NCBI GenBank assembly: GCA_003141315.1
Contig: PLLP01000023.1
Span: forward strand, 65,109-129,108
DNA length: 64,000 bases
Direction: 5' to 3'
Source: Phycisphaerales bacterium
GTDB lineage: Bacteria; Planctomycetota; Phycisphaerae; Sedimentisphaerales; Anaerobacaceae
Position numbers and translations under genes: made by a program. Each line of letters begins with the position of its first letter. Position 1 is the stretch's first letter. Under the pieces are notes generated by a model that worked only from the letters and a program-made list of their open reading frames with translations, made no database searches and was not told the origin of the DNA. This document shows, in pieces, positions 9,024-17,586 of this stretch.

Positions 9024-10430
9024 ATGAATTTTCTCGATATTGAATCAATATATCCGCATCTTCCTATTTTTGCCCAGAATGCCCTGTGCTACGGTTACGG
9101 GCTAAAAGAGGCACGAGTAAGATTCGGCAAGGCCTTCCGCCGGAAGCTGGAAGAACTAACACTATCCGAACACTGGAGCGAGGGATGTATTGAGTCCTAC
9201 CAGGACGAGAAAATCCGGGAACTTATAGAGTACGCATACGAAAATGTGCCGTATTACCATAATCTTATGAATAGTCTGAAACTTGTGCCGGCAGATATAC
9301 GAGGCCGGAAAAATCTTTATAAGCTGCCTGTGCTTACTAAGGAAGATGTAAGGCAAAACTTCGATGGGCTCGTATCGAAAAAAATAAATAAACGAAGATT
9401 AATTCTGAAGCATACCAGCGGCACAACGGGAAAGAGCCTTCATTTTTATATGCAGCCATCGGCTGTTGCGTTCCAGTGGGCAATCTGCTGGCGCCACCGA
9501 ATGCGATTCGGAGTCGAAAGGAGCGACTGGCATGCAAACTTCACGGGCAAATTAGTTGTTCCGCCGGCCCAAACCAAACCGCCCTACTGGCGATGGGCTT
9601 CGTCGATGCAACAGGCGCTTATCAATATGCACCATATTACACCCTCTAAGATAAAAGACATTATATGTTTTCTTAACCGGTATAACTTCAAGTTTTATAC
9701 AGGGTATCCCTCCATAATTCACACACTGGCAGTTACCGGCAAGGATGCGGGGCTGACTATAAATTCTCCGCCGCGATTTGTTTTCACAGGGGCTGAAAAT
9801 ATCCTCGATTACCAGCGGCAAGATATACAGGACTATCTGGGTTCTATACTCACAGATACGTACGGATGCACGGAGGCGTGCGGCGGTGCGTCACAATGCC
9901 CTGAATTCGTATATCACGAAGACTTCGAATTCGGGATAATGGAATGTGTTGACCCGTCACCTGCGGACAAAAACGGCAGAATAAAAGGCAAAATAGTCTG
10001 CACCGGTTTTGCCAACCCGGCTTTTCCGTTTATTCGGTATGAAGTCGGCGACATCGGTATCTGGGAAGATGCCGCAAAAATGTGCAGATGCGGACGGAAG
10101 GCGCGTATGCTCGTTAATGTCGAAGGGCGCATCGACGATTATGTTATTACGCCGGAAAACCGCAAAATTATGCGTTTTGATTATATCTTCAAGGGCACAA
10201 AGAATGTGAAGGAGGCTCAAATTGTCCAGGAAAAACTCGGCGCTGTAAAGGTAAGGATTGTCAGAAGACCTCAATTCGGCGTTCAGGATGAGGATGATAT
10301 CTCCCGGCAAATCGCAAAATGGATCAGCCCAAAATTAGAAGTCACCTTCGAATATGTTAATGAAATAGAACGGGGAAATTCCGGTAAATTTAGTGCTGTA
10401 GTTTCCAAAATCAAACGAGATGCCTTGTAA
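9024..10430 (+). CDS. PaaK/CapK-like adenylate-forming enzyme
   Basis: A 468-residue member of the phenylacetate-CoA ligase/CapK branch of the ANL superfamily. It shows the phosphate-binding loop HTSGTTGKSLHF near residue 130, the aromatic/acidic motif TDTYGCTEACGG near residue 275, and the hinge region NVEGRIDDYVITPENRKI. Such enzymes activate a carboxylate as acyl-AMP; CapK homologues occur in capsule loci with unclear substrates. It lies 29 nt after the amidotransferase and 42 nt before the epimerase-like gene. A job in activating or modifying an acyl or uronate group of the polysaccharide is plausible but unproven. Confidence 0.85.
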   Translation: MNFLDIESIYPHLPIFAQNALCYGYGLKEARVRFGKAFRRKLEELTLSEHWSEGCIESYQDEKIRELIEYAYENVPYYHNLMNSLKLVPADIRGRKNLYKLPVLTKEDVRQNFDGLVSKKINKRRLILKHTSGTTGKSLHFYMQPSAVAFQWAICWRHRMRFGVERSDWHANFTGKLVVPPAQTKPPYWRWASSMQQALINMHHITPSKIKDIICFLNRYNFKFYTGYPSIIHTLAVTGKDAGLTINSPPRFVFTGAENILDYQRQDIQDYLGSILTDTYGCTEACGGASQCPEFVYHEDFEFGIMECVDPSPADKNGRIKGKIVCTGFANPAFPFIRYEVGDIGIWEDAAKMCRCGRKARMLVNVEGRIDDYVITPENRKIMRFDYIFKGTKNVKEAQIVQEKLGAVKVRIVRRPQFGVQDEDDISRQIAKWISPKLEVTFEYVNEIERGNSGKFSAVVSKIKRDAL

Positions 10431-10472
10431 ATACGAACTGCTGAATCTGAAAAACCATATTCCGGCGGGATT

Positions 10473-11444
10473 ATGAATATTAATTATTACAAGAGAATTT
10501 TAATGGCTTATTTATTAAGCCCAGGCAGTAATCTGAGCTTCTGGCACACTGCCCTTAAAACAAACAGCGTGGCCGATTACGGCGCAATCGGCAGATATTA
10601 TATGAATTTTGCCGACAAGACAAAATACGCCGGGCCTTTCGATGCCGACGGCATCCCCGTCCTCGACTACAAAGGGCCTCTTGGTCTTCAGTATAATCCC
10701 AATGCCATCGCACAATACGCGCTTGGTTTATACGATTTATATCTGGATAAAAAAGAGCCGCAATATAAGGAATCATTTTTAAAACAGGCGGATTGGTTCG
10801 TAAAGAACATACGAATAGTCGAGAACGGCGTCGGGCTTTGGGAATATAATTTCGATTTCGAATATCATAAAGGACTAAAAGCGCCGTGGCGGTCGGCGCT
10901 GGCACAGGGGCAGGGTATATCGGTACTGGCGCGGGCATACCAGATTACGAAAAATAATATTTACCTGAAAACCGCCTCGACGGCCTTCAAAGCATTCCAA
11001 AAGAAAATTGCCTTCCCCGGCGGCGTGGCATTTACCGACGACAAGGGATACGTCTGGTTCGAGGAGCTTATCTTTGACCCGCCCACGCACGTCCTGAACG
11101 GGTTTATCTGGGCGCTGTGGGGAGTTTATGATTATTATCTGCTTACAAAAAATCCGGCTGCACTGCAATTGTTTAACAATGCGGTTAAGACGTTGGAGGA
11201 TAACATTCACAGATACGACATCGGTTTCTGGACGGTTTACCACCTGCTGCCGACAAGGCTGAAAATGGTCGCAAGCCCCTATTACCAGAGGCTGCACATA
11301 GTTCAGCTCGATGCGATGTACCGCCTGACAGGCAAACCCGTTTTCAAAAAATACAGCGACAAATGGCAGAAGTATTACTCGAACCCGCTATACCGCTCGA
11401 TAGCCGTATGCTGGAAATGCTTATTTAAACTCTTGTATTACTAA
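10473..11444 (+). CDS. D-glucuronyl C5-epimerase-like protein
   Basis: A 323-residue protein similar to the C-terminal (alpha/alpha) domain of heparan sulfate D-glucuronyl C5-epimerases. The matching region includes YKGPLGLQYNPNAIAQYALG, followed by a WYDLK-like region here read as WRSALAQGQGISVLARAY and then DPPTHVLNGFIWALWGVYDY. The family inverts the C5 configuration of glucuronate in a polymer, giving iduronate. No clear signal peptide is visible, so action on a lipid-linked precursor in the cytoplasm is possible; export by an unrecognised route cannot be excluded. It sits in the glycan operon between the CapK-like and radical SAM genes. Confidence 0.82.
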   Translation: MNINYYKRILMAYLLSPGSNLSFWHTALKTNSVADYGAIGRYYMNFADKTKYAGPFDADGIPVLDYKGPLGLQYNPNAIAQYALGLYDLYLDKKEPQYKESFLKQADWFVKNIRIVENGVGLWEYNFDFEYHKGLKAPWRSALAQGQGISVLARAYQITKNNIYLKTASTAFKAFQKKIAFPGGVAFTDDKGYVWFEELIFDPPTHVLNGFIWALWGVYDYYLLTKNPAALQLFNNAVKTLEDNIHRYDIGFWTVYHLLPTRLKMVASPYYQRLHIVQLDAMYRLTGKPVFKKYSDKWQKYYSNPLYRSIAVCWKCLFKLLYY

Positions 11445-11461
11445 TTTTCAAAGGCACAAAA

Positions 11462-12913
11462 ATGAGCAAAATTGATGTATTGCTGATTTATCCCGAATAC
11501 ACGTATCCGAAAAAATCCCCGCCGCTCGGGCTTGCATACCTGGCAGCTGTTCTTGAGCAAAAAGGTTTGAGCGTAAGGATTGCCGATATGTCGGCGGCAG
11601 GTTTAAATCTCGCTGACATCCAGAAGCAGGTTTCTGAAGATACCCCCCGGCTCGTCGGCATATCTTTTATGACAAACCAGTACCAAAATGCCCTTAACGC
11701 CGCAAAAGCAGTTAAGCAGGTCAATAGCGATATTCCCGTAATTGCGGGCGGCCCGCACGTATCCGCCCTGCCGCAGGAAATCTTAAAAAGCGATTCGGTT
11801 GACGTCGCCGTCACAGGCGAGGGCGAAATTACGATAACCGAACTTGCCGATTATTTTCTGAACGGGCAATCGAAGGACATAAGCAGCATTAAAGGCATCG
11901 TCTATAAAAAAGACGGGCGGATAATTGTCAATCAGCCGCAGGATTTAATTGACAACCTCGATTCGCTGCCCTTCCCTGCGTGGCATCTGCTGCCCGTCGA
12001 TAAATACGCCGTTCCCGCCACGGGCGGAAATGCGACAGAAACCGTTTTTGCCGTAATATCAAGCAGGGGCTGTCCGAACCAGTGCATCTTCTGCGATTCG
12101 CACACCGTCTTCGGAAGAAATTTCAGGGCAAGAAGCGCAGAAAACATCTTCAAAGAGCTTATCTACCTGAAAGAAAATTTCGGAGTTTCGCAGTTCGATT
12201 TTGTCGATGACACGATAACCGTAAATAAAAAAAGGATACACCAGTTGTGCCGCCTGATGCTGGATAACCACTGCAATTTCAAATGGATGTGCAACGCCAG
12301 GGCCAATACTATCGATGCCGAAATGCTTTCGACAATGAAAAAAGCAGGCTGTGTAAGAGTCGAATTCGGAATAGAAAGCGGCGACCCGGAGGTTCTCAAA
12401 AACATAAAAAAAGCGGTGACAATCGAACAGATTAAAAACGCACACAAACTGGCTAAAGAGGCAGGGTTAAGTGTCGGCAGTTTTGTTATGGTCGGCAATA
12501 TCGGCGAAAATTTCGAATCGGTTGTAAAAACAAAAAAACTGCTCGAACAAATCGATACCGACGACATCTACATTGCCATTGCCACGCCGTTTCCCGGCAC
12601 AGAGCTTTACCAGATTACAAAAAATAACGGCTGGCTGCAAATCACCGATTGGTCCAGATATGTCACGGCGCCGACATACCTCGCGGGGTATCAGCCGATA
12701 ATGAGAACAGATAAAATGAATCCGCAGGAAATACTGAAGGCGTTTTTCTATCTGCACTCGCAGTTCGCCCGAAAAAAATTCAGAACCAGGTATGGCAGAA
12801 ATTTCCTGCTGAAGGGAAAATTTTACAGAGATAATGTCCTGAATATTCGCAGCTTCAGGGATTTCAAACACAAGGCAAAAATCGCAAAGCAGCTTATAGC
12901 GAATTATCTATAA
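11462..12913 (+). CDS. Cobalamin-binding radical SAM protein
   Basis: A 483-residue class B radical SAM enzyme. Residues 1-130 form a B12-binding-like Rossmann domain (IYPEYTYPKKSPPLGLAYLA, AGGPHVSALPQEI, TGEGE). The [4Fe-4S]-binding C-x3-C-x2-C is at C204, C208 and C211 (SRGCPNQCIFCD). Downstream FDFVDDT and VEFGIESGDPEVL match this family. Members include methylases and ring-contracting or C-C-bond-forming enzymes acting on lipids, sugars and antibiotics; the reaction here cannot be assigned. Its place in the glycan operon suggests a sugar or lipid-carrier modification. Confidence 0.87.
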   Translation: MSKIDVLLIYPEYTYPKKSPPLGLAYLAAVLEQKGLSVRIADMSAAGLNLADIQKQVSEDTPRLVGISFMTNQYQNALNAAKAVKQVNSDIPVIAGGPHVSALPQEILKSDSVDVAVTGEGEITITELADYFLNGQSKDISSIKGIVYKKDGRIIVNQPQDLIDNLDSLPFPAWHLLPVDKYAVPATGGNATETVFAVISSRGCPNQCIFCDSHTVFGRNFRARSAENIFKELIYLKENFGVSQFDFVDDTITVNKKRIHQLCRLMLDNHCNFKWMCNARANTIDAEMLSTMKKAGCVRVEFGIESGDPEVLKNIKKAVTIEQIKNAHKLAKEAGLSVGSFVMVGNIGENFESVVKTKKLLEQIDTDDIYIAIATPFPGTELYQITKNNGWLQITDWSRYVTAPTYLAGYQPIMRTDKMNPQEILKAFFYLHSQFARKKFRTRYGRNFLLKGKFYRDNVLNIRSFRDFKHKAKIAKQLIANYL

Positions 12914-12922
12914 GGGATAAAT

Positions 12923-14188
12923 ATGCACATCTTGTTTTTTTCGCATTATTTTCCGCCTGAAGGCAACGCACCGGCAGCCCGCACTTATGAAAACTGCCGA
13001 CAGTGGGCAAGACACGGTCATAAGGTGACGGTGATAACCTGTGCGCCGAACGTCCCATCCGGCATCGTTTATGACGGCTACAAAAACAGGCTCTTTTCCC
13101 GCGAATCGATGGACGGCATAAATGTTGTCCGAATATGGACTTACATCGCACCAAACGAAGGTGTCGTCCGGCGGATAATAAATTTCCTCTCTTATCTGAC
13201 CAGTTCCGTTTTTGCATCTTTGTTTATTAAAAAACCCGATGTGATTATCGCCACGTCGCCACAATTTTTCTGCGGTTGGGCGGGTGTCATCGCAAGCCGA
13301 CTGAAAAATGTCCCCTTCATTCTCGAGATTCGCGACATCTGGCCCGAATCAATCGCTGCGGTCGGTGCGATGAAAAACAAACGGCTGCTGCGCATTCTCG
13401 AACGGCTCGAAATCAAAATGTATGACGCCGCCGAACATATTATTACCGTCGGCGACGGCTACAAGCAGAAACTAATGGAAAAAAATGTAGCAGCGGAAAA
13501 AATCTCCGTCATACCAAACGGCATCGACCCCGACATTTTCTACCCGAGAGAGCCGGACGAAACAATAACGGAAAAATACGGCCTGAAAAATAAATTCGTC
13601 TGCTCATACATCGGAACAATCGGGATGGCCTGCGGACTCGACGTCGTAATCGAAGCGGCAGAAATATTAAAGAAAGATGGAATTCACAACATCGTATTTC
13701 TGCTGGTTGGCGAAGGTGCGTCAAAAAAAGAGCTGGAGAAGAAATCAATCGATAAAAAACTCGATAACATAATCTTCGCAGGCAGGCAGGATAAAAGTCT
13801 GATACCCGCATATCTGTCGGCGAGCGACGCATGCCTGGTTCACCTGAAAAAAACCAGCATTTTCGAGTCGGTTCTGCCTTCGAAGATTTTCGAGGCGGCA
13901 TCGATGTCAAAACCGATAATACTCGGCGTAGAAGGCTTCGCTGCCGACCTTGTCAAAAAAGCAGACGCAGGAATTTGCATTGAGCCGGATAACGCCGCCC
14001 AGCTCGCCGGGGCCGTAAAGAACCTCGCATCAACCCCCCTGCTATGCGAAAAGCTTGGCCGAAACGGTCTGGACTATGTATCAAAACACCATAATAGAAA
14101 TATATTAGCTCAAAAATATCTCGATACTATCACACGCATCTGCAGCCCCGATGTTGCAGAAGATGCTATTCTTGCCAATGAGAAATAA
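12923..14188 (+). CDS. WbuB-type GT4 glycosyltransferase
   Basis: A 421-residue glycosyltransferase with the hallmarks of the WbuB/WcaI group: the N-terminal FFSHYFPPEGNAPAARTYE, then EIRDIWPESI, then the C-terminal LPSKIFEAASMSKPIILGVEG. WbuB homologues transfer an N-acetylated 6-deoxy or amino sugar onto an undecaprenyl-linked acceptor. The start lies 9 nt after the radical SAM gene with a GGGATAA upstream. It is the last recognisable glycosyltransferase of this arm. Donor identity is not deducible. Confidence 0.9.
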   Translation: MHILFFSHYFPPEGNAPAARTYENCRQWARHGHKVTVITCAPNVPSGIVYDGYKNRLFSRESMDGINVVRIWTYIAPNEGVVRRIINFLSYLTSSVFASLFIKKPDVIIATSPQFFCGWAGVIASRLKNVPFILEIRDIWPESIAAVGAMKNKRLLRILERLEIKMYDAAEHIITVGDGYKQKLMEKNVAAEKISVIPNGIDPDIFYPREPDETITEKYGLKNKFVCSYIGTIGMACGLDVVIEAAEILKKDGIHNIVFLLVGEGASKKELEKKSIDKKLDNIIFAGRQDKSLIPAYLSASDACLVHLKKTSIFESVLPSKIFEAASMSKPIILGVEGFAADLVKKADAGICIEPDNAAQLAGAVKNLASTPLLCEKLGRNGLDYVSKHHNRNILAQKYLDTITRICSPDVAEDAILANEK

Positions 14189-14337
14189 TGACCACCGATT
14201 AGTCCCAATTACACTTGGATAAACGGGATAAAATCCCGCAAATCATCATATCTCTCTCCTTTTTTTCTCCTTCATTTCCATTAACCGCTGACACCAGCCA
14301 ATTGACATCAGCTTTCACGGGAGATACTCTATTATGG

Positions 14338-15132
14338 ATGAGCAGAATTTTTCTAATCGTATTTGGTTTAAATTTGGTTTTCCTCGCCGGCTGCACGCCG
14401 CATCACGAACCCGTCATGGAGACTTTGAAACTATCAGACCTGGCGCCGGCGGCAGGCACGCAGAGGCCTTCTCCGAAAATAAGCACAATAAGCATCCAGA
14501 TACACGCCTTTGAAATCTCAGCGGAAAACGCCGAGAAACTCGACGAGATTTCGAAGTCGCTTTCACTTCAGCCTTTTCGATTCAGTCAATACGACTCATT
14601 TACCGCCAACGGTTTCAAGGCGGGGTTCGGCAGGATAAGTTCCGGCGACCGCATAATTCAGCAGCTCAATGCCGCCGGCGGCCAAAAAACCGCCTCGGTA
14701 TCGCTCCTGCTCGAAGACGGCCGGTCGGACTACGTCCCTGTCATAAGATTATCTGCGGCAAAAAACATTTTCTATACCGTAACCGAAGATAAAACCATTT
14801 CCAAAAGCATCGGGCCGGGCCAGCTTTCCCTCCGTATAACCGTGCAAAAAAGTCCGGTATTCAGGGGCGCCTATACCACAACTTTAGTCCCCGTGATACC
14901 GCCGGTGTTTGTTGTGCCGGGTATGCCGATGCCCGATGTCGCGAAGTCGGATGATGTTGTCTTTGACAGCTGCTCATTCAGCCTCCAGTTCAGCCCGGGC
15001 GATTTTATTTTTCTCCGGCCCGTCAAATATGCGGCTCACGGCAACTCGCTCGGCAGCCTGTTCTTCAGCCGGACCGGAATCAGGCCCGTTGTCCTGGCAT
15101 TTCTGATTGTCTGCACCGATATAAGCGAATAA
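14338..15132 (+). CDS. Lipoprotein of unknown function
   Basis: I chose the ATG at 14338 because it gives a classic lipoprotein signal peptide (MSRIFLIVFGLNLVFLAGC) with lipobox LAGC, and GGAG lies about 14 nt upstream. A longer frame starting with TTG at 14215 would bury the signal. The mature part of about 245 residues has no domain I recognise. It contains a region ISIQIHAFEISAENAEKLDEI that looks like an amphipathic helix in an alpha/beta fold, and a proline-rich stretch VIPPVFVVPGMPMP. It follows the glycan genes and is only 6 nt from the DUF362 gene, so an envelope function is likely. Confidence 0.65.
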   Translation: MSRIFLIVFGLNLVFLAGCTPHHEPVMETLKLSDLAPAAGTQRPSPKISTISIQIHAFEISAENAEKLDEISKSLSLQPFRFSQYDSFTANGFKAGFGRISSGDRIIQQLNAAGGQKTASVSLLLEDGRSDYVPVIRLSAAKNIFYTVTEDKTISKSIGPGQLSLRITVQKSPVFRGAYTTTLVPVIPPVFVVPGMPMPDVAKSDDVVFDSCSFSLQFSPGDFIFLRPVKYAAHGNSLGSLFFSRTGIRPVVLAFLIVCTDISE

Positions 15133-15138
15133 GGCAAT

Positions 15139-16095
15139 ATGAGAGCAAAAGTAATACTTACCCGATGCAATGATTACAGTGCGGAAAAGGTGTCGGCCTG
15201 CCTGGAAAAACAAATCGAGCTTTTAGGCGGACTCGATAAATTTATAAAAAAGGGAGACAGCGTTTTACTCAAGCCGAATTTTATCGCCCCGCGGCCGGCA
15301 CAATTCGCCACGCAGACGAACCCTGCGGTAATAATCGAAATAGCAAAATTGGTAAAGGATTTCGGGGCAAGGCCGTTCGTTGCCGATTCGCCCGCCTGGG
15401 CGGATGTCAAAACCTGCGCCGGGGCGCTCGGCCTAATCGAGCCGCTCAGGAAACTGAATGTCCCCCTCAAATCACTCAATAGGCCCGTAAAATGCCGGAT
15501 AGACGAAAACGGCTATTGTCTTGGAATTAGTTCAGCCGCCCTCGATGCCGACGCCATAATAAACCTGCCGAAATTTAAATCGCATCAGCAGTTGGTTGCC
15601 ACGTTTGCCGTAAAGAATATGTTCGGCCTTGTGAGCGGCAAAAGAAAAGCGATGCTGCACTTTGCAAAAGGGAAAAACGCCGGCAGCTTCTGCCAGATGC
15701 TAATAGATATATACAGATTCGCAAAACCTGTTTTTACCGTAATCGATGCGGTGGAGGTTATGGATAGCCAGGGGCCGATACAGGGCAGGACGAGGCCGCT
15801 GGGCTGGCTTATCGGGGGCGTTGACCCGATTGCCATTGAAACGGTCTGCTGCAAACTGATAAATATCGAACCGGAAATAGTGCTGATTATAAAACAGGCC
15901 CGGAAGATAAATTTCGGCTGCTCAGATTTCAGCCAAATCGAAATTGCGGGCGATGATTATGCCGGCTGTATCTGCACGGATTTTTTGCTGCCGCCGCCGA
16001 TACCGATAAGATTTTCGCTGCCGCGGGTTTGTAAAAGCATTGCCAAACAGGCTATTCTGCTGTTTAAATCGGCTCTCGGCCACAAAAAGATATAA
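15139..16095 (+). CDS. DUF362 domain-containing protein
   Basis: A 318-residue protein with the DUF362 core: GDSVLLKPNFIAP at about residues 38-50, ARPFVADSPAW, an INLPKFKSHQQLVATFAVKN segment and the GVDPIAIETVCCKL region. DUF362 proteins are poorly characterised and often neighbour iron-sulfur or maturation genes. Here no ferredoxin domain is attached, although the protein has scattered cysteines. It closes the + strand run that begins at the left edge, separated by 6 nt from the lipoprotein. No function is assigned. Confidence 0.8.
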   Translation: MRAKVILTRCNDYSAEKVSACLEKQIELLGGLDKFIKKGDSVLLKPNFIAPRPAQFATQTNPAVIIEIAKLVKDFGARPFVADSPAWADVKTCAGALGLIEPLRKLNVPLKSLNRPVKCRIDENGYCLGISSAALDADAIINLPKFKSHQQLVATFAVKNMFGLVSGKRKAMLHFAKGKNAGSFCQMLIDIYRFAKPVFTVIDAVEVMDSQGPIQGRTRPLGWLIGGVDPIAIETVCCKLINIEPEIVLIIKQARKINFGCSDFSQIEIAGDDYAGCICTDFLLPPPIPIRFSLPRVCKSIAKQAILLFKSALGHKKI

Positions 16096-16101
16096 AAAAT
16101 T

Positions 16102-16157
16102 TAACCGCAGATTCCTTCGACTTCGCTCAGGACAAGTGACACTGATTAACACGGATT
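16102..16157 (+). repeat. Family A repeat split by a family B repeat
   Basis: The bases CCGCAGATT and, after a 25-base gap, ACACTGATTAACACGGATT correspond to the left and right parts of a family A element. The gap is filled exactly by a family B element (16114-16138, CCTTCGACTTCGCTCAGGAC plus AAGTG). Two other family B copies occur at 29913-29937 and 37026-37050, in unrelated contexts. Confidence 0.55.
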
Positions 16158-16513
16158 ATTTTTTAAAAATTAGTCGAAATATTTAAAAAATGGGGGATTT
16201 TTTAAATATTTTTGAGGAGTTTTTTGGGCGAATCGTGGTTTTTAAGAGAAAAATGAGGGTGGAAGGATTGCCTATTTTATCTATCGTTAATATATTTCCC
16301 AGATTAAGCGCAAAATGACCCCACTTTTGGTCAGATTTGGGTCACTTTAGAGCACTTTCGGGTCGGTTTTGGGTGGTTTCGAGGTGAAATCGAGTGGTTT
16401 TTGGGTAGTTTTTGATGGCAAATTTTGATGTTAAGATTGGAGATTTTCCAATGTCAGAATAGGCAAGATGGTGAAAAGAGAGAATGCGTAATACAAAACT
16501 CATAATAAAATTC

Positions 16514-16543
16514 AGCCACAGATTTCACTGATTAACACTGATT
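16514..16543 (+). repeat. Dispersed repeat family A, copy 1
   Basis: A 30-base element beginning AGCCACAGATTTCACTG and ending AACACTGATT. Related copies lie at 16624-16653, 33953-33980 and, inverted, at 34361-34392. All are intergenic. A further copy near 16102-16157 is interrupted by a second repeat family. Confidence 0.7.
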
Positions 16544-16551
16544 CTTTTTAT

Positions 16552-16597
16552 AACTAAATATCGAAGATCCGCTCCGCCGCAGGCGGATGGCGGACTA
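16552..16597 (-). repeat. Hairpin repeat family C, copy 1
   Basis: Read on the - strand it gives TTAGTCCGCC, a short variable loop region, GGCGGA, then GGATCTTCGATATTTAGT. The TCCGCC and GGCGGA arms can form a stem. The same layout recurs at 23617-23662 and 43524-43573. Confidence 0.6.
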
Positions 16598-16623
16598 ACA
16601 ACCAAAAACTAACGACTAATCTT

Positions 16624-16653
16624 AGCCACAGATTGCACGGATTAACACAGATT
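16624..16653 (+). repeat. Dispersed repeat family A, copy 2
   Basis: Begins AGCCACAGATTGCACGG and ends AACACAGATT. It matches copy 1 except at a few positions, 80 bases after it in the same orientation. Confidence 0.7.
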
Positions 16654-16794
16654 TTTAGAACCACGAAGAATCCACCACAGGCGGACCTTCGGCGGAAACG
16701 AAGAAATTAGACACGGATTAACACGGGTTTCAGATTGACAAATAGTTGATTTGAAAAAATTTCACTTTTTCAACAGCCTCAACGTCCCCAATAT

Positions 16795-17361
16795 TCATTT
16801 CGGGATATCCGATTGCTCAACTTTATTGAAGGTAGTACCCTCAATAACACCTCGCACGATCTTCCATTTGCCATTCCTTTTCTCGCAGTTTATCCCGAGA
16901 ATCCTGCCACTGCCAAACTCTCCCGGCCTCCACGCCGACCAACTATTAGCTGGCTGGACAGGGTAGGAGTAATCACAATAGGAGCGCGCAGCCTCTGCAC
17001 AAAGCCCCACGCTCCCTTGCCATTCTAACCCGTTAAGTTTATCCGCCTCGCTCAGGGAATCCGGATAGACAACAACGTTTGCTTTCCGGAGTTCAAATAT
17101 CGTTTTCCTTATATCCGATTGTCCTTGGCGCAAGACTGGGTGAGATTCAATCTGGTTCACATAGTAGGAATCACCAAGTTTCGTCGGTTTCCATAATTCC
17201 ACGGCTTGTTCCGCCGCTTCGTAATCCAGCGGATTTAACGGCGTTTCGCGCGAAACACTTCGCACAGGAATTCCCGACGAGGAAGTTTTCTTCCCGCAAC
17301 CGACCGACATAATAAGCACGGATAGCACAATGGCAACACTTAACCTTAACTGTGTTTTCAT
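16795..17361 (-). CDS. Hypothetical lipoprotein
   Basis: The ATG at 17361 is chosen because AAAGGAG lies 8 nt upstream and the protein then starts MKTQLRLSVAIVLSVLIMSVGC, a lipoprotein signal peptide with lipobox MSVGC. The mature region of about 170 residues contains LNPLDYEAAEQAVELW, SHPVLRQGQSDIRKTIF and a four-cysteine neighbourhood (CAEAARSYCDYSY and INCEKRNGKWKIVRGV). The final segment, about 25 residues, resembles the last strands of a small alpha/beta sensor fold, but no family is recognised. It is monocistronic, flanked by repeats upstream of its 3' end and by tsaD in divergent orientation. Confidence 0.65.
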   Translation of the reverse strand: MKTQLRLSVAIVLSVLIMSVGCGKKTSSSGIPVRSVSRETPLNPLDYEAAEQAVELWKPTKLGDSYYVNQIESHPVLRQGQSDIRKTIFELRKANVVVYPDSLSEADKLNGLEWQGSVGLCAEAARSYCDYSYPVQPANSWSAWRPGEFGSGRILGINCEKRNGKWKIVRGVIEGTTFNKVEQSDIPK

Positions 17362-17586
17362 GGTCGTTCTCCTTTTCAAACGTGGGTATAATGGGTATAG
17401 CTACCATTTTTTGAATTTTCACTTTTAATATTTTATTATCAAAGATGATGTTTCCTCAAAAGTCGCATCCCTACCTTAAAGTAGCAGTATATCCCCAACG
17501 GTTAATCAGGACAAGGAAATTCAGCTTTGCCCATGCTGAAATTCAACCTATTTGCATTTTCCAGTATTTTGGATTAAAATCGGATT

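Larger units (their letters stand above)
16096..16794. other. Repeat-rich spacer without genes
   Basis: About 700 bases with no credible coding frame. It holds at least three copies of a dispersed repeat of the type CCACAGATT-CAC-GATTAACAC-GATT, one copy of a CCTTCGACTTCGCTCAGGAC element, one hairpin element with TCCGCC/GGCGGA arms, and a G/T-rich stretch (about 16180-16430) with repeated TTTGGGT-like words. It separates the + strand glycan arm from a convergent - strand lipoprotein gene. Confidence 0.7.
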
